Positions 29,975-38,731 of a stretch of 64,000 nt of DNA are shown here, piece by piece (positions within the stretch are counted from its first letter, which is position 1; each line of letters opens with the position of its first letter). The stretch is from Firmicutes bacterium UBA2116 (lineage in GTDB: Bacteria > Bacillota > Clostridia > Tissierellales > Sedimentibacteraceae). Made by a program: the position numbers and the translations under genes. The notes under the pieces were generated by a model. The model was not told the origin of the DNA. It ran no database searches and was given only the letters and a program-made list of their open reading frames with translations. Where the stretch lies: assembly GCA_002331025.1 (NCBI GenBank), contig DCYG01000044.1:9943-73942 (forward strand), read 5' to 3'.

Positions 29975-30895
29975 ATGTTAGTACAAGATTTTTTAAACAA
30001 TTGGTTAAATACATATGGTAAGCATAATTTGCGAGATACTACTTTTAAGGAGTATCAAAGGCATATTATACAATATATAAATCCTCGGATTGGTAATATT
30101 GAAATAGATGAATTAACTCCTCTGCAGCTTCAAAATTTTTTGTATGATGTCCTTGAAAATGGTCGGCAACGTGGAGATAATAAGCAGCTTAATCCTAAGA
30201 CTGTTATACAAACACAAAGGATATTGCATAAAGCTTTTTCAAATGCTGTTAAGCTTAATATAATAAAATCTAATCCGGCAGATTTTATTGATATTCCTAA
30301 GAAGAAAAAGTTTAAGTATAACATTTTGCTTGGTGATGAGCTCCGGCAGTTTATAAAAGCCTTTGAAGGCTTGCATATATATAACGCTGTTGTGCTTGCC
30401 CTGCTTCTCGGTCTCCGACGTGGTGAGCTTTTAGCATTGACTTTTGATGATATTAATTTTACTGAAAAGTCTATTTATATAAATAAGTCTGTTGTTAATG
30501 GCAAGAATGGAGTTAAGCTTGATACTACAAAGACTGATGATGAAAGAATTATAATTCTTTCTGATGATATGGTTGAATTTCTGAAAGAAATTTATAAATT
30601 ATCTTTAAGTTCTTATGTTGTGTCAAACATGAGAGGTCAGATGTATAATCCGGCAAGCTTTTCAAGATTGTATACATATAGCCGGGATAGTCGTAAGCTT
30701 CCAAAGGTTCGGTTTCATGATTTGCGACATATACATGCAACAATATTATATAAGAATGGTGTACAAGCTAAGGTCATACAAGAACGTCTTGGGCATAGCA
30801 ATATATCAACTACGCTTGACATATATACTCATTTGTTTAAAGAGGATCAGGTGCATGCAGCTAATATTATATCAAGTAATATATTGAACTCCTGA
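29975..30895 (+). CDS. Tyrosine-type site-specific integrase
   Basis: The 306-residue protein has a SAM-like N-terminal domain (residues 1-65) and a catalytic domain with R148 (LGLRRGE), K186, H248-D-L-R251, H274 (LGHSN) and nucleophile Y284 (IYTH). It catalyses insertion and probably excision of the phage at the tRNA-Leu site. ATG 29975 follows TGAGGTG; a longer reading to 29885 overlaps the small membrane protein gene. It lies next to the right att site, as expected. Integrase-bearing inoviruses are known; others use the host XerCD system. Confidence 0.93.
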   Translation: MLVQDFLNNWLNTYGKHNLRDTTFKEYQRHIIQYINPRIGNIEIDELTPLQLQNFLYDVLENGRQRGDNKQLNPKTVIQTQRILHKAFSNAVKLNIIKSNPADFIDIPKKKKFKYNILLGDELRQFIKAFEGLHIYNAVVLALLLGLRRGELLALTFDDINFTEKSIYINKSVVNGKNGVKLDTTKTDDERIIILSDDMVEFLKEIYKLSLSSYVVSNMRGQMYNPASFSRLYTYSRDSRKLPKVRFHDLRHIHATILYKNGVQAKVIQERLGHSNISTTLDIYTHLFKEDQVHAANIISSNILNS

Positions 30896-30925
30896 TTTAT
30901 AAGATAATATACGTATCTTTTCCTA

Positions 30926-30939
30926 CGGATTTTTTGTTT
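30926..30939. promoter_or_regulatory. Candidate integrase arm site
   Basis: CGGATTTTTTGTTT matches the half-site of the palindrome at 17965-17994 apart from one extra T, and resembles the core ACGGATTTT. In the circular phage it would lie left of the core and the palindrome right of it. Confidence 0.4.
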
Positions 30940-30951
30940 TTCAAAAAATGT

Positions 30952-30981
30952 AAAAGAGACTTATTTTCAAAGTCTCTTTTT
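30952..30981. terminator. Bidirectional terminator between int and tRNA-Leu
   Basis: AAAAGAGACT and AGTCTCTTTT form a 10 bp stem with a 9 base loop and T-runs outside. It ends the rightward int transcript and, on the minus strand, stands 14 bp after the tRNA-Leu 3' end. The phage thus restores a terminator for the tRNA it interrupts. Confidence 0.85.
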
Positions 30982-30989
30982 TGTTGAAA

Positions 30990-31047
30990 TTTTATGCCGT
31001 AGAAGGGACTTGAACCCCCACGGTGTTGCCACCAACGGATTTTGAGT
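30990..31047. repeat. attR, right 58 bp attachment repeat within tRNA-Leu
   Basis: This copy is identical to 17903-17960 and forms the 3' two-thirds of the intact tRNA-Leu. The identity ends in the anticodon stem-loop, which marks the probable strand-exchange region. Confidence 0.9.
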
Positions 31048-31077
31048 CCGTCACGTCTGCCATTCCATCACTACGGC
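30995..31077 (-). tRNA. tRNA-Leu (anticodon CAA)
   Basis: Read on the minus strand the 83 bases fold as a class II tRNA. The acceptor stem pairs GCCGTAG with CTACGGC, the anticodon stem pairs ACGGA with TCCGT around loop CTCAAAA (anticodon CAA), there is a long variable arm GGTGGCAACACC, and the T loop TTCAAGT is standard. CCA is not encoded. The 3' part comes from the prophage and restores the gene. Confidence 0.95.
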
Positions 31078-31186
31078 TTAACCACTTTAAAATATTAGCA
31101 TATCTAATAATAAAAAGCAAGTGATTTTTTATATTTTCTTTACTGATGTAATTGGTAATATTTACTTTCTTTATATGTTTTGAATT

Positions 31187-32407
31187 TTACGACAAAGCTG
31201 TTTCTATTTTATCCTCTTCTTCATAATCACCCATATCAACCTTGGATATTTTGTCAAACTTTTTCTCTATTTTGTTTGAGGTTATATGAATTTTGTCAAC
31301 ATCATCAGAAACCTTTTTTATATCCTTTGCAAGAGAATCCCATCTGTCCTTATACAGCTTGAATTCTTTGCCTAATTTGTTCAGCTCGTCATGAATTATG
31401 CTTGCATATTTTTCTCTTTCAATATTTCTTAAAACTATCTGCACTGTTGAGAGCACGGACAGCAGCGTTGTAGGTGATGATATCCACACTCTTTTTGCGC
31501 TTGCATAATCTATCAAATCCTGATGGTATGCATTTATTTCCGCAAAGATGGCTTCCGCAGGCAAAAACATAATTGCTTGCTCGGATGTCTCTCCATATAT
31601 TATATACTTTGATGAAATATCATTTATATGTTTTTTAACATTAGCTTTGAAATCACGTTCATGCTGTTTTCTTTCCGGTTCGGTGATATTCTTATCTATC
31701 ATTCGTTGATAGTTTTCGAGAGGAAACTTGGAATCGACGCAAATCATCCCCACAGGCTCCGGTATGTATAATACGGCATCCGCTACGGTATCATTAGGAA
31801 GCTTCTTTTGTATTTCATATATTTTGTCGTTATTCTCCCCAAATATTGATGTTAAAATATGATTCAGCTGAACTTCTCCAAATGTACCTCTGCTTTTTTT
31901 ATCGGTCAGAATATCCTGTAATGAAACTATATCGGTTGATAAGCTTTCAATTTTCTTCTGTGCTTCGTCAATTTTCGAAAGACGCTCCAAAATATTTACA
32001 AATGTTTTATTCGTTTTTTCAAATCCTTCATTTAATCTTTCTTCTACACGCATATTAATTTTATCAAGATCTTTACTTATCCTGTCATTCAATGAAGTGA
32101 AGTTTTCATTTAATGATTTAGATGTTTCACTGCTGAAACCCATGAATGCTTCAGTCATTTTATTTGTATTCTTCTCCATTTTCTCAACTGTTTCAAGCTT
32201 GTTAGTAAGAATTTCTCTAAGCTGCTTTTGTTCGGAATCAGAAATCTTTTTAGATATCTGATCTGCTAAATATAAATTATTCTGACTCAGATTAATTTTT
32301 AATTCAGACAGAATACGATCTTCAAGTCCTCTATTTGATAATTTCAGTAAAATTACAATACATAAAACAACTAAAATTAAAAGCAAAGCTATTATTATAA
32401 TCTCCAT
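31187..32407 (-). CDS. rmuC: RmuC family DNA recombination protein
   Basis: The 406-residue protein has an N-terminal membrane helix (EIIIIALLLILVVLCIVILL), a long coiled coil to about residue 160, and the RmuC nuclease-like core with SRGTFGEVQLNHIL, CVDSKFPLENYQRM and SPTTLLSVLSTVQ. RmuC limits DNA inversions at repeats and probably acts as a nuclease near the membrane. GGAGG nine bases before the ATG at 32407 favours this start over longer readings. It is the first host gene after the prophage and is divergent from the ktr operon. Confidence 0.9.
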   Translation of the reverse strand: MEIIIIALLLILVVLCIVILLKLSNRGLEDRILSELKINLSQNNLYLADQISKKISDSEQKQLREILTNKLETVEKMEKNTNKMTEAFMGFSSETSKSLNENFTSLNDRISKDLDKINMRVEERLNEGFEKTNKTFVNILERLSKIDEAQKKIESLSTDIVSLQDILTDKKSRGTFGEVQLNHILTSIFGENNDKIYEIQKKLPNDTVADAVLYIPEPVGMICVDSKFPLENYQRMIDKNITEPERKQHERDFKANVKKHINDISSKYIIYGETSEQAIMFLPAEAIFAEINAYHQDLIDYASAKRVWISSPTTLLSVLSTVQIVLRNIEREKYASIIHDELNKLGKEFKLYKDRWDSLAKDIKKVSDDVDKIHITSNKIEKKFDKISKVDMGDYEEEDKIETALS

Positions 32408-32518
32408 GTCCATCTCCCTCCAATTTAATACTATACCAAAATCGAACATTTGTCCACTTAATTTTAACCAAAAGTTATTATCCAATATTAATGAAATCTT
32501 AACGAATATAAATAAACC

Positions 32519-32546
32519 TTTACATCATTTTTATATGTACTATGCT
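32519..32546 (+). promoter_or_regulatory. Sigma-A promoter of the ktr operon
   Basis: TTTACA (32519-32524) and TATGCT (32541-32546) lie 16 bp apart, 33 bp upstream of the first gene, which has AGGAGGTTTAA. I see no riboswitch in this short leader. Confidence 0.5.
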
Positions 32547-32578
32547 ACAATAAGCCTACTAAAAATCAGGAGGTTTAA

Positions 32579-33058
32579 ATGAATTTTATTATTATTGCAT
32601 CTATTATAGCTGTATTTTTCATCAATTTTTATTTTATTGATGAAATTTTTAAGATTGTTGAACTTCCTGCTGAAAACACAGTTGACATTTGTCAGACTAA
32701 ATCATTTAACAACATGAGAACAGCTCTTATATGCGGAGATATTGACATTTGCCATGAATTATCAGAACTACTGGAGCACCATAATGTATCTTCAATAATA
32801 TCGAATGACAAAGTACAGCTTTGTCATCCATATCCATATGATTATTTGATAGTTGTGCATAGTTCAGACTTAGACAACCTAACAATTTGCTCAATTGGAA
32901 TGAAAATATTTGGAATAAATAATGTAATTTCTATTTGTAATCAACAATACAATAAAAGAATTTACGAAGAAAATAATATTCCTTATTTATTCAGAAACAA
33001 TTTGACAGCCTCTGACATCGTATATAAATTGTTAAATATTTGCAATAACAGGAGTTAA
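32579..33058 (+). CDS. Membrane-tethered RCK_N (TrkA-N)-like protein of the ktr operon
   Basis: The 159-residue protein starts with one membrane helix (IIIASIIAVFFINFYFI) and continues as a domain resembling the C-terminal part of a TrkA-N Rossmann fold: DYLIVVHSSDLDNLTICSIG and then INNVISICNQQYNKRIYEENN. The nucleotide-binding GxGxxG is absent (ALICGDIDICHEL stands in its place). It precedes ktrB by 1 bp. It is probably an accessory, non-binding regulator of the K+ channel, but this arrangement is not one I know well. Confidence 0.6.
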   Translation: MNFIIIASIIAVFFINFYFIDEIFKIVELPAENTVDICQTKSFNNMRTALICGDIDICHELSELLEHHNVSSIISNDKVQLCHPYPYDYLIVVHSSDLDNLTICSIGMKIFGINNVISICNQQYNKRIYEENNIPYLFRNNLTASDIVYKLLNICNNRS

Positions 33059-33059
33059 T

Positions 33060-34403
33060 ATGCTAATAATAAAAAAAATTAAAATAAGTTATACGGAAAT
33101 AATTGTATTTGGTACTTTGGTAATAATTTTGTCGGGAGCGCTGCTCTTAAGTTTGCCTATATCATCTAAATCCGGCATTGTCACCCCGTTTATTGATTCG
33201 TTATTTACATCGGCCTCTGCTTTCTGTGTTACAGGGCTTATAGCTTATGATACATTTACTCATTGGTCTTTGTTCGGTCAATTAATAATTCTTTTGCTGA
33301 TTCAGACAGGCGGTCTTGGTTTTATGACAGTTATAACTTTATTTTCAATGTTTTTAAGGAGAAAAATCGGATTAAAGGAAAGACGACTGTTGATGGAATC
33401 GGCAAACACTTTAAAAATAGGCGGCATTGTAATGCTTGTAAAAAAAATTATCATAGGTACTTTTCTGTTTGAGAGCATGGGAGCATTAATACTTACTTTA
33501 AACTTCTATCCGGAAATGGGATTTAAGGAGGGATTATTTTATGGAATATTTCACTCTGTATCCGCATTTTGTAATGCCGGCTTTGATTTGATGGGTAAGT
33601 ATGGGCAATTTTCCTCCTTAACAGCCTTCTCAAATAACTTTGTTGTAAATGCAACCGTGATGACCCTTATAGTTTCAGGCGGAATTGGATTTGTTGTATG
33701 GGATGACATAATCAGCAGTCATGCTTGTTTCAGGAAGTTTCAACTTCACACAAAAATAGTACTTGTTACAACCACTGCATTGATTTTAGCAAGCTCATTG
33801 TTATTTTTTGTAATTGAAGCCGATCATAGCATGGCAGATATGAGCATTGGGGAAAGAATATTGGCATCCGTATTTCAGTCTGTAACTCCACGAACTGCAG
33901 GCTTCAATACGATTAATATGAATGAAATGTCTGAAGGGGGAAACTTATTGACCATTATATTGATGATAATAGGCGGAAGCCCCGGTTCAACAGCCGGAGG
34001 CATAAAAACTACAACTTTTATTACACTTCTTGCAGGAGCATGGGCATCAGCCGGTCAAAGTTCAGATATATCAATTTTCAAACGCAGACTTGAAACCGAT
34101 ACTTTAAAAAAAGCAAGTGCCATAACTGTAATTTATATGTCAATAGCACTTATCGCGATAATTTTAATTAGCACTATACAAGAATTTCCTTTGAAGGAAA
34201 TAATGTTTGAGGTTTTTTCCGCACTTGGAACAGTTGGACTAAGTTTAGGTATAACGCCTTCGCTTAATGCTTTGTCAAAAATAATAATAACTTTACTGAT
34301 GTATGGTGGCAAGGTAGGGGTTCTGTCAATTGCAGCTGTAGTTGCTGAAAAAAAGGAACCTTCTCTGCTCAGCAGACCACATGAAAAAATAATAATAGGA
34401 TAG
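33060..34403 (+). CDS. ktrB: Potassium uptake membrane subunit KtrB/TrkH
   Basis: The 447-residue protein has the four-fold M1-P-M2 plan of TrkH/KtrB with filter-type loops around SAFCVTGLIAYD, SAFCNAGFDLMG, TPRTAGFNTIN and FSALGTVGLSLG, and GGSPGSTAGGIKTTT before the intramembrane loop. It moves K+ inward, often driven by Na+. It is preceded by the RCK-like protein and followed by ktrA after 11 bp. Confidence 0.93.
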   Translation: MLIIKKIKISYTEIIVFGTLVIILSGALLLSLPISSKSGIVTPFIDSLFTSASAFCVTGLIAYDTFTHWSLFGQLIILLLIQTGGLGFMTVITLFSMFLRRKIGLKERRLLMESANTLKIGGIVMLVKKIIIGTFLFESMGALILTLNFYPEMGFKEGLFYGIFHSVSAFCNAGFDLMGKYGQFSSLTAFSNNFVVNATVMTLIVSGGIGFVVWDDIISSHACFRKFQLHTKIVLVTTTALILASSLLFFVIEADHSMADMSIGERILASVFQSVTPRTAGFNTINMNEMSEGGNLLTIILMIIGGSPGSTAGGIKTTTFITLLAGAWASAGQSSDISIFKRRLETDTLKKASAITVIYMSIALIAIILISTIQEFPLKEIMFEVFSALGTVGLSLGITPSLNALSKIIITLLMYGGKVGVLSIAAVVAEKKEPSLLSRPHEKIIIG

Positions 34404-34414
34404 GAGAATTTTAA

Positions 34415-35065
34415 ATGAAATCTTTTTTAATAATTGGAATGGGGGCTTTCGGACGTCACTTAGCACTTAAAATGTCTAATCTTAATAATGATGTTATGAT
34501 AGTTGATAAGGATGCGGCCATTATTGATGAAATGTCTTCTATGATTACCGATGCTCAGATAGGGGACTGTACAAAGGAAGATGTGCTCAGAGCTTTAGGT
34601 GTAAATAATTTTGATATATGCTTTGTAACTATAGGGGATACTTTTCAGTCCTCTTTGGAAATCACCTCTCTGTTAAAAGACTTAGGCGCAAAATATGTTA
34701 TTTCCAAAGCAAGCAGAGATATACAGGCAAAATTTCTGTTAAAAAACGGCGCTGATGAGGTTGTTTATCCTGATAAAGATATGGCGGAGAAGTTAGCGGT
34801 GCGTTGCAGTTCAAACAACGTTCTTGACTTTTTTTCTGTTAACAGTGAATATTCCTTATACGAAACACCTGTTAAGCATAATTGGGTAGGTTTCAGCATT
34901 GAGGAAGTAAATGTAAGAAAAAGGTTTCACATTAATATACTGCTTATAAAAAACGGTGACAGCATTATGACGCTGCCAAAAGCGGATTATATTTTTAAGG
35001 AGGATGACCACGTTATAGTAATAGGAAAACCAGAGGATGTTCTGAAAATTACCGAAAATGTATAA
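34415..35065 (+). CDS. ktrA: Potassium uptake regulatory subunit KtrA (RCK)
   Basis: At 216 residues it has a full TrkA-N domain (FLIIGMGAFGRHLALKM, GxGxFG) with VDKDAAIIDEMS and ATP/ADP-binding features, then a TrkA-C domain near residues 140-216. It forms a cytoplasmic ring that gates KtrB in response to ATP/ADP or c-di-AMP. AGGAG precedes the ATG. Confidence 0.93.
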   Translation: MKSFLIIGMGAFGRHLALKMSNLNNDVMIVDKDAAIIDEMSSMITDAQIGDCTKEDVLRALGVNNFDICFVTIGDTFQSSLEITSLLKDLGAKYVISKASRDIQAKFLLKNGADEVVYPDKDMAEKLAVRCSSNNVLDFFSVNSEYSLYETPVKHNWVGFSIEEVNVRKRFHINILLIKNGDSIMTLPKADYIFKEDDHVIVIGKPEDVLKITENV

Positions 35066-35090
35066 AAGATGCTTTGAGGCATCTTTTATA
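35061..35090. terminator. Bidirectional terminator between ktrA and the response regulator
   Basis: A 12 bp stem (TATAAAAGATGC and its complement) with a 6 base loop lies between the convergent genes and overlaps the stop codon of the regulator. Confidence 0.7.
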
Positions 35091-35772
35091 TATCTGAAAA
35101 TCGATAACCCACACCTATTTCTGTTAATATAAATCTTGGATTAGAACTGTCTTTTTCAATTTTCCTTCTCAGGCTTGCCATAAAAACCCTTATGCTTTTA
35201 GCATCACCTGTCTCACCATATCCCCAGACTTCTTTGGAAATATGACTGTGGGTTATAACTTTGCCCCGGTTAGCAATTAGTAACAGAAGCAGTTTAAATT
35301 CAATTGGTGTCAGGTGTACTTCATTGTCATCAACATACACTCTGTGTTTTTCTCTGTCTACGGTAAGATAATCGGATTTATAAACACTTTCGGGCGCATA
35401 TCCGATTTCTCTTTCTATTAATCTCTCCATAACCCTGATTCGTGCAAGCAATTCTCCCATTGAAAATGGTTTTGTAACATAATCATTTGCACCTGAATCT
35501 AAAGCCGCAATTTTATCATTGTCCTGTTCTCTGGCTGAAACAATTATTATTGGAATATCCGATACATTTCGTATCTGTTTAATTATATCAACTCCATCCA
35601 TATCCGGGAGACCTAAATCCAATAGTATAATATCCGGATTTTCAGTACAAAAATATAATATGCCGTCATTACCGTTCCTTGCCGATATTATTGAATATCC
35701 TTTAGACTTTAATGCCATAGTCATAAAATTAGTAATCCTATTGTCATCTTCAATGATTAATATTTTACTCAT
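35086..35772 (-). CDS. OmpR/KdpE-type response regulator
   Basis: The 228-residue protein has a receiver domain (SKILIIEDDNRITNFMT, phosphoacceptor Asp in IILLDLGLPDMDG, Lys in NDYVTKPFS) and a winged-helix output domain (THSHISKEVWG, IRVFMASLRRKIEKD). It resembles KdpE. The ATG at 35772 follows GGAGG. It overlaps the kinase gene by 8 bp. Its position next to ktr genes suggests K+ or turgor control, although no kdpFABC is in the window. Confidence 0.88.
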   Translation of the reverse strand: MSKILIIEDDNRITNFMTMALKSKGYSIISARNGNDGILYFCTENPDIILLDLGLPDMDGVDIIKQIRNVSDIPIIIVSAREQDNDKIAALDSGANDYVTKPFSMGELLARIRVMERLIEREIGYAPESVYKSDYLTVDREKHRVYVDDNEVHLTPIEFKLLLLLIANRGKVITHSHISKEVWGYGETGDAKSIRVFMASLRRKIEKDSSNPRFILTEIGVGYRFSDI

Positions 35773-37216
35773 TACAATCAACCTCCAGAGGAAGAACAAC
35801 AGTAAATTTCGCTCCTCCTTTATCTGAGTTGGATGCTGTAATTGTGCCTTCATGAGCTTTCACAATTTCCTTACAGATTGTAAGACCGATACCAACTCCC
35901 ATGCTCCCATCCACAATATCATTTTTATGATAGGATACAAATCCATCAAATATGTTGTCAATAATTAACGGATAAATTCCCTTTCCATTATCTGATACTT
36001 CAAAAATAACATATTTATCTTCAGCATATACCTTTAGAAAAATTTGTGCTTCTTCGCCCGCATGCTTACAGGCATTATCCAAAAGATTAACTAAAACCTG
36101 AACAATCAATCTTCCATCTACGGGAACAAGTATTATTTCTTCAGGAACAGATACTTTAATTCTTCCGTCGGTATTAAAATGCTGTACAAACGTCAATGCC
36201 TGATTAATTATATCGTCAACTGCCTCGTAGCTCTTTACAATTGTCAATCCGCCTTCACTGATACGTGTCATATCAAGGATATTTTGTACAGTTTTAATCA
36301 ACCAGGCAGATTCAGCATGAATATCTGATGTCAACTTTTTTATAGAATTTTCATCTAAATTTTCATAGCTGTCTAATATAAGCTCACTTGCACCCTTGAT
36401 ACTTGTGAGAGGTGTTCTTATGTCATGAGATATGCTTCTGAGCAATGTGCTTTTTAATCTCTCTCTCTCAACATCAACCTTAATTTTTTGTCTCTCATCA
36501 TACATAAATTCTCTGTCTAAAATAATAGCCATTTGATAAACTATTGTTTTAACAATCATATAATTCTCATTTGATAAAGGAGAAATAACATTAATTATTT
36601 GAACTGTACCCCTTTGTTTTCCGATACCTTTAATTGGAATTGAGATTGTATTTTCTTTGTTATTTACTTCATTATCAGTAATACCTTCTGCTTTGTAAAT
36701 TTTATCATCACTGTCCAAAAGTACGTAACAATCATATCCTAAATAATCCTTTATATAGTTTATACCTTTTAAGATTGTATTTTCATTTCCGGTTACATTA
36801 ATAAAATCCTTTGTTATTTCATACAGAATTTTAGCTGTTCTTTCATTTCGTTTTGATATTTCAGTTTGAAGCTGCAATTTTGTGGTCATTGTACTTGAAA
36901 TCAAAGAAGCAGTTAAGAAAAAGATAATCAAAATTATGTCTTGCGTATTACTGATTTCAAAACTATGTACCGGCTCAGTAAACAAAAAATTAAACATAAG
37001 GACATTTATTATTGCAGCGGCAGCACTGTATATATATCCTCTTGTTATGATTGTAACAGTCAGTACACCAACTATAAACACCATAAGTGTGTTTTCTTTA
37101 CTGATTCCTGCTTCGTTCATAGCTATCGAAAGCAGAGTGGAAATAAAGCAAACAAAAATAGTACTAAAAAAATATCTTATGGAAATATATTCTTGTTTTT
37201 CTTTACTTATTTTCAT
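35765..37216 (-). CDS. KdpD-like sensor histidine kinase lacking the N-terminal KdpD domain
   Basis: The 483-residue protein starts with four membrane helices of the DUF4118 type known from KdpD, followed by a GAF-like domain (residues about 130-230), HisKA with SISHDIRTPLTSIKGASE (His phosphorylated) and HATPase with NLLDNACKH and GVGIGLTICKEIV. The large cytosolic KdpD domain and USP domain of true KdpD are missing. With the adjacent regulator it forms a two-component system; a link to K+ is inferred from the neighbouring ktr genes. Confidence 0.88.
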   Translation of the reverse strand: MKISKEKQEYISIRYFFSTIFVCFISTLLSIAMNEAGISKENTLMVFIVGVLTVTIITRGYIYSAAAAIINVLMFNFLFTEPVHSFEISNTQDIILIIFFLTASLISSTMTTKLQLQTEISKRNERTAKILYEITKDFINVTGNENTILKGINYIKDYLGYDCYVLLDSDDKIYKAEGITDNEVNNKENTISIPIKGIGKQRGTVQIINVISPLSNENYMIVKTIVYQMAIILDREFMYDERQKIKVDVERERLKSTLLRSISHDIRTPLTSIKGASELILDSYENLDENSIKKLTSDIHAESAWLIKTVQNILDMTRISEGGLTIVKSYEAVDDIINQALTFVQHFNTDGRIKVSVPEEIILVPVDGRLIVQVLVNLLDNACKHAGEEAQIFLKVYAEDKYVIFEVSDNGKGIYPLIIDNIFDGFVSYHKNDIVDGSMGVGIGLTICKEIVKAHEGTITASNSDKGGAKFTVVLPLEVDCNE

Positions 37217-37328
37217 AGTTGGTCTCCGTCTTAATAATAAGTTTACTGTATTATATAAGAAATTTCTCTATAAATAAAGCAAATTTTATTCATTGGACTT
37301 TTAAAGATTATAAAACTTTCATTATAGC

Positions 37329-38663
37329 TTATATGCCTAAAAGCCATTTTGCCATGGAGAAGTATACTATTAATGTTACGGCATCAACAATTGTTGTTAT
37401 CAGCGGACCTGCCATAAGTGCAGGGTCAAGCTTTATCTTTTTTGCTAAAATAGGGAGCATCCCCCCAACAATTTTTGCTAAAACCACAGTGAAAAGCAAC
37501 GTAATACATACTGTCACAGATACAAGCAAATCAACCTTTTCAAAATAATAAATTCTGATAAAATTCAATGCTGACAACGCTACTCCCACTAATAAGCTTA
37601 CCTGAAACTCCTTCCATAATACCTTAAAAACATCCTTCAGATTTATTTCTCCTAAAGCGAGTCCCCTGATTATAAGTGTTGATGATTGCGAGCCGGCATT
37701 ACCTCCGGTATCCATAAGCATTGGGATAAATGCTGTGAGTATTACCACAGATTGTAATACTGCATCAAAATTACGTATAATATTGCCTGTAAAGGTCGCT
37801 GAAATCATTAAAATTATTAACCAAGTCAATCTATTTTTTGCTAAAACAAAAGCATTTGTTTTTAAGTATTCTTCTTCAGACGGCTGCATTGCTGCCATTT
37901 TTTCAAAATCTTCCGTATTTTCCTGATCAATGATATCAATAATGTCATCTATTGTAACTATACCGACCAGCCTTCTTTCATTATCCACTACAGGCATTGA
38001 AAGCAAATCATATTTTTTAAACAGAGCCGCAATCTTTTCTTGGTCGTCGTGAGTATTTACATAAATTACATCAGATTTCATAATATCTTTAACAAGCAAA
38101 TCGTCTTCACTTAATATAATCTTTCTTAAAGATATAACACCTTCAAGCTTTCTGAATTCATCTATAACATAACAGGTATGAATAGTTTCTTTATCTACAC
38201 CTGTATGCTTAATATGTTTAATTGCTTGTTCTATCGTCATTTCTTTTTTTAAGTCAGCATACTCTATAGTCATTATGCTGCCGGCAGAATATTCCGGATA
38301 ATTCAGGAATTGATTAATGAGATTTCTTGTGCTTTCATCCGTGTTTTTAAGAACCTTTTTAACGATATTTGACGGCATTTCTTCTAAGAAGTCGATTGTA
38401 TCATCAAAAAACAACTCGTCTAAAATATTTTTTATTTCTTTGTCTGTAATTGATTCAATGATATATCTTTGAAGCTCATTTGAAATATAAGAGAAAACTC
38501 CGGATGCAATTTCCTTAGGTAAAATTCTGAATATAACCAAAAGCTTTTGTTGTTCTAATTCTTCAAAAAGCTGTGCAATATCCACAACATTCATTTTAAT
38601 AATTTCGATTTTTGCATCGGCATATTTACCTTGTTCAAGAAGATTTAAAATAATTTCTTTCAT
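37329..38663 (-). CDS. mgtE: Magnesium transporter MgtE
   Basis: The 444-residue protein has the MgtE order: an N-terminal superhelical domain (residues 1-130), two CBS domains (about 130-255: MTIEYADLKKEMTIEQAI, MPVVDNERRLVGIVTIDDI) and five membrane helices with TGGNAGSQSSTLIIRGLALG near the pore. It conducts Mg2+ inward and closes at high Mg2+. GGAGGG precedes the ATG. I see no M-box riboswitch in its upstream region, which is instead filled by repeats. Confidence 0.95.
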   Translation of the reverse strand: MKEIILNLLEQGKYADAKIEIIKMNVVDIAQLFEELEQQKLLVIFRILPKEIASGVFSYISNELQRYIIESITDKEIKNILDELFFDDTIDFLEEMPSNIVKKVLKNTDESTRNLINQFLNYPEYSAGSIMTIEYADLKKEMTIEQAIKHIKHTGVDKETIHTCYVIDEFRKLEGVISLRKIILSEDDLLVKDIMKSDVIYVNTHDDQEKIAALFKKYDLLSMPVVDNERRLVGIVTIDDIIDIIDQENTEDFEKMAAMQPSEEEYLKTNAFVLAKNRLTWLIILMISATFTGNIIRNFDAVLQSVVILTAFIPMLMDTGGNAGSQSSTLIIRGLALGEINLKDVFKVLWKEFQVSLLVGVALSALNFIRIYYFEKVDLLVSVTVCITLLFTVVLAKIVGGMLPILAKKIKLDPALMAGPLITTIVDAVTLIVYFSMAKWLLGI

Positions 38664-38680
38664 TTCTGCCCTCCATTAAT

Positions 38681-38702
38681 AGAACCATCTATAGATAGTT
38701 CT
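38681..38702. repeat. 22 bp palindrome, left flank of the MITE-like element
   Basis: AGAACCATCTATAGATAGTT with CT at its end is a near-perfect palindrome that recurs with one change at 38853-38874. Confidence 0.6.
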
Positions 38703-38731
38703 TAGATTGATGACAAAGTCATCAAGATGAT

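Larger units (their letters stand above)
17903..31047 (+). mobile_element. Integrated inovirus (filamentous phage) genome in tRNA-Leu
   Basis: Two exact 58 bp direct repeats (17903-17960 and 30990-31047) frame a unit of 13,087 bp. The right repeat completes a functional tRNA-Leu; the left one is the displaced 3' part. Gene content defines a filamentous phage: tyrosine integrase, phage Rep of the CRI type, a Zot-like morphogenesis ATPase, a coat precursor with a predicted 50-residue mature form, a probable ssDNA-binding protein, adsorption-like and pVI-like proteins, and many tiny membrane proteins. There is no capsid, terminase, portal, relaxase or secretin. Base composition is even more AT-rich than the host. 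All reading frames except one at the left end look intact. Confidence 0.85.

Noticed and set aside
17903..31047. Reading the element as a conjugative element or tailed prophage
   Set aside because: No relaxase, coupling protein, type IV secretion, terminase, portal, capsid or lysis genes are seen; Zot-like ATPase, coat and CRI-type Rep define a filamentous phage.
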